Positions 8,057 through 16,397 of a DNA stretch of 64,000 bases are shown piece after piece. Within the stretch, counting starts at the first letter, position 1, and every line of letters starts with the position of its first letter. The translations under genes and the position numbers were made by a program. The notes beneath the pieces are model-generated. The model did no database searches. It was not told where the DNA came from and was given only the letters and a program-made list of their open reading frames with translations. Source of the stretch: NAT127 sp034717695 (GTDB taxonomy: Bacteria > Pseudomonadota > Gammaproteobacteria > Pseudomonadales > Porticoccaceae); contig JAYELS010000038.1 of assembly GCA_034717695.1 (NCBI GenBank), forward strand, positions 1-64,000, read 5' to 3'.

Positions 8057-10237
8057 ATGCGCGAAGTCAAATCCTACTGCCGGTTCTGCATGCCCTTTTG
8101 CGGCACCCGGGTCACCCTCGACGACAACGACCGCATCGTTTCCGTCAAGGGCGACCGGGACGATCTGATGACCTCCGGCTACATCTGCTTCAAGGGCGTG
8201 CAGGCCCCCGCCTCCTATGATGCCGCCGACCGGGTGCTCCACCCCCTGAAGCGCCAGCCGGACGGCAGCTTCGCGCCCATTCCCTTCGAGCAGGCCCTGG
8301 ACGAGATCGCCGACAGGCTCCGCGCCCTTATCCGCGACAGGGGCCCCGAGGCGGTGGGGGGCTACCGGGGGGCCGGGGCCATGCTCAATGCCTCCGCCAC
8401 CAGCATGGTGCCGGCATTCCTTGCCGCCATCGGCTCCCACAAGCACTTCACCACCTACACCATCGACCAGTCCGCCAAGTCCGTGGCCCTCGGCCGCATC
8501 GGCATCTGGAATGCGCCGCGCCACCCCCTTCACGACAGCGACGTGCGCCTGATGTTCGGGGTCAATCCGTTGGTGTCCCTTGCCACCAGCTATTTCGACA
8601 TGACCAACCCGACCAAGCGCATGAAGGACGCAAGGGCCCGAGGCATGAAGCTGATCGTCGTCGACCCGCGCCGCACCGAGACTGCCCTTTACGCCGACGT
8701 GCACCTCCAGCCCTACCCCGGGGAAGACCCCACCGTGGCGGCGGGCCTGATCCACCTGATCCTCCGGGAGGGCTGGGAGGACCGGGACTTCTGCGCCGCC
8801 TGGGTGGCGGACATGGCCGCCCTGCGCGCCGCCGTGGCGCCCTTTACCCCGGATTACGTCGCCACCCGCGCCGGCATCGATGGCGCCGACCTTTACCGGG
8901 CCGCCCGCCTCTTCGCCCATGAATGCCGGCGGGGCGGCGGTTCCACCGGCACCGGGCCCAGCATGGCGCCCCACTCCAACCTCACCGAACACCTGGTGGA
9001 AACCCTCAACGTCATCTGCGGCCGCTTCATGGGGGCGGGTGAACAGGTGGCAAACCCCGGGGTGCTGCGGGCCCGCCAGCCCCAGCGGGCCCAGGTCACC
9101 GCGGCGCCCCGCTGGTGGGAGCACAGCTACAAGAGCCGCATCGGCGGCTATGGCATGCTCGGGGACGAGATGATGAGCGGCATCCTCTCCGACGAAATTC
9201 TCCAGCCCGGGGAGGGCCAGATCCGCGCCCTGTTCGCCCATGGATCGAACCTGGCCAACATCATGCCCGACCAGCGCAAAATGGTACGGGCCCTGGAATC
9301 CCTCGACCTGCTGGTGAACATTGACCCCTACATGAACGAAACCTCCCGCCTGTCCCACTATATCCTGCCGGTGAAGATGGGTTACGAGCGGGAAGACCTC
9401 ACCATGTTCTACTACGAGAGCCTCTACGCAGAACCCTACGCCCGCTATACCCCGGCCATCGCGGCCCCGCCCCCCGGGTCGGCGCTGGTGGACGACTGGG
9501 AAATCTTCTGGGGCCTCGCCCAGCGCCTCGACCTACAGCTGGTGTACGACGGCGTGCCCCTCGACATGGCCACCCGCCCCACCACCGACAGCCTGCTGGC
9601 GACCGTTGCCCGCCACGCGCCGGTGCCCTTCGAGGACCTCAAGGCCCTGCCCCTCGGCGGTATCTTCGACGCCGATCCACAGTTCGTGGCCCCCGCCGAC
9701 CCGGACTGCACGGACCGCTTCACAGTGATGCCGGGGGACGTGGCGGCGGAGCTTGCCGCCGTCCACCGCCAGACCGTGCGCCACGGCGCCTACCAGAGCA
9801 ACGGCCAGGTATTCAGCCACCGCCTCGCCACCCGCCGGGTGCGGGACGTGCAGAACTCCTGCCACCGCAACGTGCCCGCCATCCGCGAGCGGATGCCCTA
9901 CAACTACGCCTACCTGCACCCGGATGAGCTCCGCGCCCTCGGCATCGCCGAAGGGGATCGCATCGAGATCAGCTCCGACGCCGGCAGCATCCCCGCCGAG
10001 GTGAAGGCCGACGACAGCCTGAAGCCCGGGGTGGTGTCCGTCACCCACGGCTGGGGCGGCCTCCCCGACGACACCGACTACGACCGGGACGGCTCCAACA
10101 CCGGCCTGTTGATCAGCACCGACCGGGATATCGACCCCATCAACGCCATGCCCCGCATGTCCGCCATCCCGGTGAATATCCGCCCCCTGCCCCGGGCCGT
10201 CGGCAACGGGAACCCCCGGGAGGCCGCAAGGGCCTGA
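8057..10237 (+). CDS. Solitary molybdopterin (MGD) oxidoreductase of the DMSO reductase family
   Basis: The 726-residue catalytic subunit has an N-terminal [4Fe-4S] site formed by Cys 8, 11, 15 and 44 (YCRFCMPFC and YICFKG), MGD-binding regions such as LIVVDPRRTE, and a C-terminal molydopterin-dinucleotide domain. The usual metal-ligand position lies in TYTIDQSAKS near residue 137, with Asp or Ser rather than Cys/Sec as candidates. There is no twin-arginine signal, so it should be cytoplasmic. ATG 8057 has GGAG 6-7 nt upstream. No electron-transfer subunit is adjacent; the co-transcribed genes encode a SnoaL-like protein and a GST. The substrate cannot be deduced. Confidence 0.88.
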   Translation: MREVKSYCRFCMPFCGTRVTLDDNDRIVSVKGDRDDLMTSGYICFKGVQAPASYDAADRVLHPLKRQPDGSFAPIPFEQALDEIADRLRALIRDRGPEAVGGYRGAGAMLNASATSMVPAFLAAIGSHKHFTTYTIDQSAKSVALGRIGIWNAPRHPLHDSDVRLMFGVNPLVSLATSYFDMTNPTKRMKDARARGMKLIVVDPRRTETALYADVHLQPYPGEDPTVAAGLIHLILREGWEDRDFCAAWVADMAALRAAVAPFTPDYVATRAGIDGADLYRAARLFAHECRRGGGSTGTGPSMAPHSNLTEHLVETLNVICGRFMGAGEQVANPGVLRARQPQRAQVTAAPRWWEHSYKSRIGGYGMLGDEMMSGILSDEILQPGEGQIRALFAHGSNLANIMPDQRKMVRALESLDLLVNIDPYMNETSRLSHYILPVKMGYEREDLTMFYYESLYAEPYARYTPAIAAPPPGSALVDDWEIFWGLAQRLDLQLVYDGVPLDMATRPTTDSLLATVARHAPVPFEDLKALPLGGIFDADPQFVAPADPDCTDRFTVMPGDVAAELAAVHRQTVRHGAYQSNGQVFSHRLATRRVRDVQNSCHRNVPAIRERMPYNYAYLHPDELRALGIAEGDRIEISSDAGSIPAEVKADDSLKPGVVSVTHGWGGLPDDTDYDRDGSNTGLLISTDRDIDPINAMPRMSAIPVNIRPLPRAVGNGNPREAARA

Positions 10238-10290
10238 GGCCCGGGCCTTCCGCCCCACCATCAACCATCACCCCAACAGGAACCGCCACC

Positions 10291-10728
10291 ATGAGTACCG
10301 CCGACAACAAACGCACCGTGGAAGCCTACTTCGCCGCCGTCAACGCCATGGACGAGGAGAAGATCCGCTCCCTGCTCGCCGACGACTTCGCCATCGTCTC
10401 CATGAACCGCAACCCCCCGGTGCTGCGCTACAAATGGGGCGCCGACCAGTTCGTGGCCGCGCCCCGGCTGATGTCGGCGCGGATGAAAAAGCCCCTGGAG
10501 CTGCGCCTGCTGGCCATGACCGCGGAGGACGACCGGGTGGCGGTGGAGTCCGACTCCCACGGCGAGATGCTGGACGGCAGGGTCTACGAAAACTCCTACC
10601 ACTTCCTGTTCACCTTCAAGGACGGGAAGATCCACGAGGTCAAGGAATACTGCTGCAGCTACACCGCCTGGGATATTTTCGGCCGCTACCTGAATGACAA
10701 GGGCGAACACGTGGACGAGAACCGCTGA
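10291..10728 (+). CDS. SnoaL-like/NTF2-fold protein
   Basis: The 145-residue product has the single-domain NTF2-like layout: an N-terminal helix (NKRTVEAYFAAVNAMDEEKIRSLLADDF), then strands with aromatic residues lining a pocket, and a C-terminal segment with two adjacent Cys (EYCCSYTAWD). Members act as small hydratases, isomerases or cyclases, or bind small molecules; no reaction can be assigned. CAGGAA precedes the ATG. It lies 53 bp after the molybdoenzyme gene and 23 bp before the GST gene. Confidence 0.75.
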   Translation: MSTADNKRTVEAYFAAVNAMDEEKIRSLLADDFAIVSMNRNPPVLRYKWGADQFVAAPRLMSARMKKPLELRLLAMTAEDDRVAVESDSHGEMLDGRVYENSYHFLFTFKDGKIHEVKEYCCSYTAWDIFGRYLNDKGEHVDENR

Positions 10729-10751
10729 TCAAAGCCCCCGGAGAGATAGCC

Positions 10752-11492
10752 ATGATCGATCTGTACAGCACCCCCAACGGCGCCTCCCCCAACGTCTACA
10801 AGATCCTCCTGCTGCTGGAGGAACTGGAGCTGCCCTACCGCCCCATCGAGGTGGCCGTGCACAGGGGCGAGCAGTTTCGCCCGGAGTTTCTCGCCATCTC
10901 CCCCAACAACAAGGTGCCCGCCATCGTCGACCACAGCCCGGCGGATGGCGGCGCCCCCATCCGGGTGTTCGAATCCGGGTCCATCATGCTGTACCTGGCC
11001 GACAAGTGCCGGCGCTTCCTGCCCGGGGTGGACGCCCCCCGGGCCCGGGCCGAGGTGATGAACTGGGTGTTCTGGCAGATGGCGGGGCTCGGCCCGAACC
11101 TGGGGCAGCTGTTCCACTTCAAGGTGTACGCCAGGGAGCAACTGCCCTACGCCCTCACCCGCTTCGGCAACGAGGTGGACCGGCTGTTCGCGGTGATGGA
11201 GCGCCGCCTGGCCGAAAGCCCCTGGCTCGGCGGCGACGAATACTCCATCGCCGACATGATCTGCTTTGCCTCCAGCCACGAGTTTCGCCGGGTGGACCTG
11301 GATTTCGACAGGCTGCCGAACTTCATTGCCTGGCACGACCGCATCCGCCAGCGGCCCGCCTACGCCCGGGCCTACGATCAGGGCAGGCACCAGGCCTCGG
11401 TGATCGGCGCCAGCCAGTTTCTGGAGGACAGGGCCTGGAACATCCTTTTTGCCCAGAGCTCCCGCTCCTTCGAGCAGGCCCCCGACAACTGA
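10752..11492 (+). CDS. Glutathione S-transferase, Nu-class/YfcG-like
   Basis: This 246-residue cytosolic GST has a thioredoxin-like N-terminal domain (STPNGASPNVYKILLLLEE, NNKVPAIVD with the cis-Pro, ESGSIMLYLAD) and an all-helical C-terminal domain (SIADM). The TPNG-type start replaces the catalytic Tyr/Ser/Cys, as in YfcG/YghU proteins that act as glutathione-disulfide oxidoreductases. GGAGA precedes ATG 10752. It is the last gene of the molybdoenzyme operon, followed by a strong terminator. A role in reducing or detoxifying the product of the molybdoenzyme is inference. Confidence 0.88.
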   Translation: MIDLYSTPNGASPNVYKILLLLEELELPYRPIEVAVHRGEQFRPEFLAISPNNKVPAIVDHSPADGGAPIRVFESGSIMLYLADKCRRFLPGVDAPRARAEVMNWVFWQMAGLGPNLGQLFHFKVYAREQLPYALTRFGNEVDRLFAVMERRLAESPWLGGDEYSIADMICFASSHEFRRVDLDFDRLPNFIAWHDRIRQRPAYARAYDQGRHQASVIGASQFLEDRAWNILFAQSSRSFEQAPDN

Positions 11493-11514
11493 CCGGCGAA
11501 ACGCTCTCCCGCTT

Positions 11515-11553
11515 CCGTCGCGGCCAGCCCCAGGGCCCCGCGACGGCTTTTTT
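11515..11553 (+). terminator. Intrinsic terminator of the molybdoenzyme-SnoaL-GST operon
   Basis: Arms CCGTCGCGG and CCGCGACGG (9 bp) form a stem followed directly by C and six T. It ends at the stop codon of the convergent DmsBC-like gene, so it separates the two operons. Confidence 0.88.
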
Positions 11554-13553
11554 CAATGGCGATTCGGCACCACCCCCACCTGGGGCATGTCGGCGAGGCC
11601 GATATCCCGGGCGTGCTGCTCGAACCCCTTGTTCTTCCAGAAGAAGGCGCCGGGCATGGTGGTGGGCACCACCAGCACGTAGAAGAGCGCGCGGCCCATC
11701 AGGCTCGCCACCACCAGCACGAGGCCCGTAAGCCCCCAGGCAGTGAGGGCAATGGGGCCGCTCGCCCCGCTCAGGGCCAGGGCCAGCGCCCCCAGGACGA
11801 CAAAGCCGAGCAGCCCATTGCGCAGCAGGTACGTCTTGCCGAAGGTGGTGCGCTGGATGTAGTGGGACGCGGTGCCCTCGTGCTCGGCGGCGGCCATGTC
11901 GCGGCCGTGCTTGAAGAGCCCCATGGCGTCGACCACCGCCCCCAGGGCAAACAGGCCCCCCAGCACAGTAAGCACGGGGCGATAGTCGACACCCAGCGCC
12001 ATCAGGGTGGGAATCATCGCCACCGCCGCCACCAGGGAACCCAGGGCCAGGGCCGCGCCGCCGAAGGCGGTGTACACCTGGGCGTGGTTCCAGAACGGCC
12101 GCGCCTTGATGCGGTAGCAGCGCATCATGTAGTAGAGCCCGCCGGCGCCCCCGGCCAGGGCCAGGTAGCCACTTGCTGTCGACAGGGGTTGCAGCGCCCG
12201 GGCCGGCACCAGGGCGGCGATGTCCGACCCCGTCACCCCCTGCCAGGCACTGGCAAACAGGCTGTTGGCCGGCAGATTGGCGAGGATGTGGAGGGCGAGA
12301 AAACCCATGAACACCGCAATCCCCAGCCCCTCCCGGGCCACCGGGGAGTGGCGCAGGTTGTTGAACCCCCGGTAAAAGCGCAGCGGCTTGCCCAGGTGCA
12401 GGGTGGACATGAACAGGCCAAAGCCCACCATGGCGAGGCACAGCATGGCCAGGGGCGCGTATGCGACGCTCCCGGCAAATTCCCCAAAGCCCGCGACACC
12501 GAATTGCGCCCCGAGAAAAATCGCGGCAAAGGCACCCAGCGCGCCCTGGGCCGCCAGGGTGAACAGCACCAGGGGGTTTTCCCGGGAGCTCAGCCGCCTG
12601 AGGTTCCAGGATTTTTGCATGCCCTTCTTGGGGTCCACCCTGGGCCTGTAATTGCCCTTGGCATCCCGGCGGTATTTCACCGGCATGGTGTCGGTGCGCT
12701 TCATCTCGTCCGGCAGGGTCTTGACCTGCTGGAAACGGATATTGGGGTGGGTGATCGCCGGGTCGGGGAAGCCGGGGATGCTGACTTTCGCCTCCTCCCG
12801 ATTCTCCGGGATGTTTTCCACCACACCGAAATCCAGGGCATTGCCCACGCAGGCGGATACACAGGCGGGCTTCAAGCCCACTTCCAGGCGGTCGACGCAC
12901 ATATTGCACTTCGATACCTGTCCCATGATGGGGTCGAGCTGGGGCGCGTTGTAGGGGCATACCCAGGTGCAGTAGCCGCAGCCGAAGCAGGTGTCCGGGT
13001 CCTGGAGCACGGCGCCGTACTCGGTGTGCTTGGTGTAGGCGGCGGTGGGGCAGCCCTTGAGGCACACCGGGTCGTCGCAGTGGTTGCAGGCCATGGAGAT
13101 GTTGAGGCGCTTGTAATCCGGGTAGGAGCCCCCCTCCACATAACCCACGGAGCGGAACGACAGGTGCGCCGGCGTCTCGTTCTTCTCGGCGCAGGCGGAT
13201 TCGCAGGCGTGGCAGCCGATGCAGTTGTCGGCGGTGAAGAAAAATGCGTGCTGCTTGTTGCGGTTGGGGTTGCAGCCGACTTCCTCGTTGCCGTTGATCT
13301 TCATGGAACGGCCCCGGGGGAGTTTTTCCTCCACCAGCTCGATCAGATCGATCTTCTGGCCGTAGCGGTTGGTGTCGGCAACCTGAGGGTCCGACAGCAG
13401 TGCGTAGGGCCGCTCGCCGGTGCGGATTTCCCACAGGGTGCTGCCGTCCCTTTGCGGGACTGGTTGCGAAAGGTCCTCGCCCTTGGCGGGGGAAAACATA
13501 CGCGGCTGGCTAAGATCGTTCATGACAGCGGTTTCCAAAACGGTATTCATCAT
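11553..13553 (-). CDS. DmsB-DmsC fusion: four-cluster Fe-S protein fused to a quinol-binding membrane anchor
   Basis: The 666-residue protein joins two normally separate subunits. Residues 105-240 carry four [4Fe-4S] cysteine sets: C111/114/117/121, C156/159/164/168, C189/192/195/199 and C216/219/231/235, as in DmsB. From about residue 330 to the end there are about eight hydrophobic helices of DmsC type, including FMSTLHLGKPLRFYRGFNN. It would pass electrons from membrane quinol to a cytoplasmic molybdoenzyme. The gene follows nasA in the nitrate operon, so NasA is the likely partner. ATG 13553 or ATG 13523 (MNDLSQ) could be used. An NADH-linked flavoprotein is the more familiar partner of NasA. 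Confidence 0.87.
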   Translation of the reverse strand: MMNTVLETAVMNDLSQPRMFSPAKGEDLSQPVPQRDGSTLWEIRTGERPYALLSDPQVADTNRYGQKIDLIELVEEKLPRGRSMKINGNEEVGCNPNRNKQHAFFFTADNCIGCHACESACAEKNETPAHLSFRSVGYVEGGSYPDYKRLNISMACNHCDDPVCLKGCPTAAYTKHTEYGAVLQDPDTCFGCGYCTWVCPYNAPQLDPIMGQVSKCNMCVDRLEVGLKPACVSACVGNALDFGVVENIPENREEAKVSIPGFPDPAITHPNIRFQQVKTLPDEMKRTDTMPVKYRRDAKGNYRPRVDPKKGMQKSWNLRRLSSRENPLVLFTLAAQGALGAFAAIFLGAQFGVAGFGEFAGSVAYAPLAMLCLAMVGFGLFMSTLHLGKPLRFYRGFNNLRHSPVAREGLGIAVFMGFLALHILANLPANSLFASAWQGVTGSDIAALVPARALQPLSTASGYLALAGGAGGLYYMMRCYRIKARPFWNHAQVYTAFGGAALALGSLVAAVAMIPTLMALGVDYRPVLTVLGGLFALGAVVDAMGLFKHGRDMAAAEHEGTASHYIQRTTFGKTYLLRNGLLGFVVLGALALALSGASGPIALTAWGLTGLVLVVASLMGRALFYVLVVPTTMPGAFFWKNKGFEQHARDIGLADMPQVGVVPNRH

Positions 13554-13582
13554 TTGCCCCAGGTTCTGTGGCGGGGCCTGGT

Positions 13583-13658
13583 GTTGGATTAGCCCTTCGG
13601 ACTAATCCAACCTGCGGCGAAACTGGGCAGGATGGGTGGAGCGCAGCGATACCCATCC
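13583..13658. repeat. Two palindromic REP-like units between nasA and the DmsBC fusion
   Basis: 13583-13611 is a hairpin with arms GTTGGATTAG/CTAATCCAAC around CCCTTCGGA. 13630-13658 is a hairpin with arms GGATGGGT/ACCCATCC around GGAGCGCAGCGAT. Sequences of the second type are common extragenic palindromes in gamma- and betaproteobacteria. They lie inside the operon and could affect mRNA stability between the two genes. Confidence 0.75.
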
Positions 13659-13675
13659 TACGTTTCCTCTGCTGA

Positions 13676-15865
13676 TCAAAACGCCCTCCTCTCCCGGTTC
13701 AGCCGGGCCGCTTCCAGTTGGTCCACCTTTTCGATGCGCACCGCGCACTGCTTGAACGCCGGCTGGCGGGAGTGCGGGTCCAGCAGCCCCAGGGTCAAGC
13801 GGTTCACACAGTCGTAAAAGTGGAAGGGGATAAACACCATGTTGCGGGGCACCCGGTGGGTGAGCTGGGCGAGCACCACCGCATCCCCCCGGCGGGACAC
13901 CAGGCGCACATAGCTCATATGCTCGATGCCCAGTTCCTCCGCCGCATCCGGGTTGATCTCCATGTAGGGGGTGGGGCTGAACTTGTTGCAGTTGCCGATC
14001 TTGCCGGTGCGGGTGCGGGTGTGGAAGTGCTCCACCACCCGGCCGCTGTTGCACCAGAAGGGGTAATCCCCGTCGGGCTTTTCGTTGTTGTCGCGAAAAC
14101 GCACGGGAATCAGGTTGGCGCGGCCATCGGCGGTCTGGAAACGGCCATCGGTGTAGAGCCGCGGCTCCCCACGCAGTCCGTCCATGCCCTCCCGGAACGG
14201 CCACTGGATGCCCCGAGCCGCCTCGATTTTGTCGTAGGTCATGGCGGAGATATCCAGGGTGCGGCCCTCCCCCTTCGACAGCTCCCGCATTTCGTTGAAG
14301 GCCCCTTCCGCCGTTTCCGGAAAGTGGATGACGCGGCCATTGTCGAAGCGCTTGGCCATCTGGTTGAAAATCCACAGATCCGGTTTGGAATCGGCATAGG
14401 GCTTCAACACATTGCGGGTCAGGTTCACCCGCCGCTCGGTATTGGTGTGGCAGCCCTCCTTCTCGGCCCACACCGCCGCCGGCAGGTAGACGTGGGAATA
14501 CTTGTTGGTCTCCACATCCTCGTACACATCCTGCACGATCAGGAAATCGAGCTTCTCCATCATCTTGCGGATGCGCCCGAGGTTGGGCATGGAGGTCATG
14601 GGATTGGTGGCCACCAGCCACAGGCCCCTGATTTCGCCGGATTCGATGGCGGGGAAAATATCCGTCTGGGTGAGGCCGCGCTTTTGCGGGAAGAACTCCG
14701 GGTCGATGCCCCAAAAGCTGGCGATCTCCTCCCGATGCTCCGGTTTTTCCAGCAGGCGATAACCGGGCAGGCCGGAACAGGAGGACCACTCCCGGGTGCC
14801 CATGGCGTTGCACTGGCCGGTGATGGACAGGCTGGTGCCGCCGGGCTTGCCGATGTTGCCGGTCACCAGATTGAGGTTGTTGATGTTGGCGACCCCGTCG
14901 GAACCGTGGGTGCTCTGGTTGATGCCCATGGTCCAGATGCTCATGGCGGCACCGGCCCTGGCGTAGAGGCGCGCCACATGGCGGATCAGATCCTCGTCGA
15001 TGCCGCAGATATGCTGGGCCTGGATGGGGTTGTAATCCGCCACCAGGGCCTTCAGTTCCTCGAAGCCGTTGCAGTGGGCGTCGATATAGGCCTGATCCTG
15101 AAGCCCCTCGCTGATGATCACGTGGAGCATGGCGTTGATCAGTACGCAGTCGGTGCCCGGGGTGATGGGCAGGTGGATATCGGCGAACTGGGCCAGCATG
15201 GTCACCCGGGGGTCCACCACGATCAGGGGAAAGTGGCGCTTCTCCCGGGCTTCCTTCAGGCGCCAGTAGATGATGGGGTGCTGCTCCGGCAGGTTGGAGC
15301 CGAAGGCCATCAGGCATTGGGTGTGCTCGAAATCCTCGTAGCAGCCGGGGGGGCCATCGGAGCCGAAGGAGCGCTTGTAGCCCGACACCGCCGAGGCCAT
15401 GCACAACGTGGTATTGCCGTCGTAGTTGTTGGTGCCGATGCAACCCCGCACCAGCTTGCCGAGGGTGTAGAACTCCTCCGTGAGCAACTGGCCGGTGGAC
15501 ACCACGGCGAAGGCGTCGCGCCCGTATTTTTGCTGGATCTCCTTGATCTTGCCCGCGCACAAATCGAGCGCGGAATCCCAATCCGTGGGCTGAAATTCAT
15601 CCTGAAAACGGGTGCGCACCAGGGGCTGGCTGCCCCGGCCCGGGGAATTGAACAGCTCGTGCTCGAGAATACCCTTGATGCACAGCTTGCCCCGGTTGAC
15701 GTCCGCCTTGGCGTCGCCCCGGCTGGTGATGACCCGACCGCTCTCGTCCACGCCGATCTCGATGGAGCAACCGGTGGAGCAGTAGTTGCAGGTGGCGAGC
15801 TTCCACTCCTTCACCGGCTTGGTAGGGATGACGATGGGCTTGGGTTTTCTTCTGCCGAAAATCAT
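13676..15865 (-). CDS. nasA: Assimilatory nitrate reductase catalytic subunit (NasA/NarB type)
   Basis: The 729-residue MGD enzyme reduces nitrate to nitrite in the cytoplasm. N-terminal [4Fe-4S] cysteines are at 26, 29, 33 and 62 (CNYCSTGC and KLCIKG), and the molybdenum ligand is Cys155 in TTLCMASAV, the NapA/NasA signature. There is no twin-arginine signal, which separates it from periplasmic NapA. GGRANLIPV-type MGD contacts are present near the C terminus. It lies 20 bp after nirD. Some NasA proteins end in an extra NifU/BFD-like [2Fe-2S] domain; this one ends at about residue 729 without it. Confidence 0.93.
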   Translation of the reverse strand: MIFGRRKPKPIVIPTKPVKEWKLATCNYCSTGCSIEIGVDESGRVITSRGDAKADVNRGKLCIKGILEHELFNSPGRGSQPLVRTRFQDEFQPTDWDSALDLCAGKIKEIQQKYGRDAFAVVSTGQLLTEEFYTLGKLVRGCIGTNNYDGNTTLCMASAVSGYKRSFGSDGPPGCYEDFEHTQCLMAFGSNLPEQHPIIYWRLKEAREKRHFPLIVVDPRVTMLAQFADIHLPITPGTDCVLINAMLHVIISEGLQDQAYIDAHCNGFEELKALVADYNPIQAQHICGIDEDLIRHVARLYARAGAAMSIWTMGINQSTHGSDGVANINNLNLVTGNIGKPGGTSLSITGQCNAMGTREWSSCSGLPGYRLLEKPEHREEIASFWGIDPEFFPQKRGLTQTDIFPAIESGEIRGLWLVATNPMTSMPNLGRIRKMMEKLDFLIVQDVYEDVETNKYSHVYLPAAVWAEKEGCHTNTERRVNLTRNVLKPYADSKPDLWIFNQMAKRFDNGRVIHFPETAEGAFNEMRELSKGEGRTLDISAMTYDKIEAARGIQWPFREGMDGLRGEPRLYTDGRFQTADGRANLIPVRFRDNNEKPDGDYPFWCNSGRVVEHFHTRTRTGKIGNCNKFSPTPYMEINPDAAEELGIEHMSYVRLVSRRGDAVVLAQLTHRVPRNMVFIPFHFYDCVNRLTLGLLDPHSRQPAFKQCAVRIEKVDQLEAARLNRERRAF

Positions 15866-15885
15866 GGCCGTTCCTTACTCCGCGA

Positions 15886-16230
15886 TCAGACTTCCACCAG
15901 CAGGGTGTCCCCATCCAGCACCACCTCGTACACCGGCACCGCAACGCTGTCATCCTCCAGGCACTTGCCGGTGACCAGGCTGAAATGCTGCTTGTACAGG
16001 GGCGACGCCACCACCAACTCCCCTTTCAGATCCCCCACGATGCCACGGGAAAGCACATTGGCCTTGCCGATCGGGTCCCAATTGCCGATGGCGTAAATGC
16101 GCGGGTTTTCCGTCGGCAAATAAAAAATCGCCACCTGCTGACCATTCACCAGAGCACATACGCCGGCGTTTTCCACCAGATCCGCCAGGGTGCAGACGGT
16201 TTCCCATTGATTTGCTTTGAGTGCCTTCAT
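15886..16230 (-). CDS. nirD: Nitrite reductase small subunit NirD
   Basis: This 114-residue Rieske-fold subunit of NAD(P)H-dependent assimilatory nitrite reductase lacks the Cys/His cluster ligands, as is normal for enterobacterial-type NirD. Family sequences AIGNWDPIG, VASPLYKQHFSL and TGKCLEDDS are visible. AAGAGG precedes ATG 16230. It is separated from nirB by a 167-bp gap almost filled by an inverted repeat pair, which is unusual inside this operon. Confidence 0.95.
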   Translation of the reverse strand: MKALKANQWETVCTLADLVENAGVCALVNGQQVAIFYLPTENPRIYAIGNWDPIGKANVLSRGIVGDLKGELVVASPLYKQHFSLVTGKCLEDDSVAVPVYEVVLDGDTLLVEV

Positions 16231-16249
16231 TGTTGAACCTCTTTTGTGA

Positions 16250-16280
16250 GTCTGACGTCGGACGTCCGACGTCTGACGCT
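16250..16280 (+). repeat. Heptamer repeat unit, left arm of inverted pair 2
   Basis: The arm reads TCTGACG, TCGGACG, TCCGACG, TCTGACG, a clear four-fold heptamer tandem. It pairs with the arm at 16364-16394 across 83 bp, nearly the same spacing as pair 1. Confidence 0.85.
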
Positions 16281-16363
16281 TGTTACGGTGCTGTCGATGA
16301 CATTGTCAGGATGCACATAAACCTCTCGAACCTAGGCTATCGCCAGAAACCTCTGGCCTTTTC

Positions 16364-16394
16364 AGCGTCAGACGTCCAGCGTCAGACGTCAGAC
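16364..16394 (-). repeat. Heptamer repeat unit, right arm of inverted pair 2
   Basis: The reverse complement begins AGTCTGACGTCTGACG and ends TCTGACGCT, matching the partner arm. The pair lies between nirB and nirD and would form a long hairpin in their shared mRNA. Confidence 0.85.
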
Positions 16395-16397
16395 TTC

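Noticed and set aside
7979..9358. Long minus-strand open frame opposite the molybdoenzyme gene
   Set aside because: It is a high-GC antisense shadow with low-complexity Gly/Val/His-rich translation and no domain, while the plus strand has clear motifs.
13718..16096. Very long plus-strand open frame opposite nasA and nirD
   Set aside because: It spans several real minus-strand genes and encodes a compositionally biased protein without recognisable domains.
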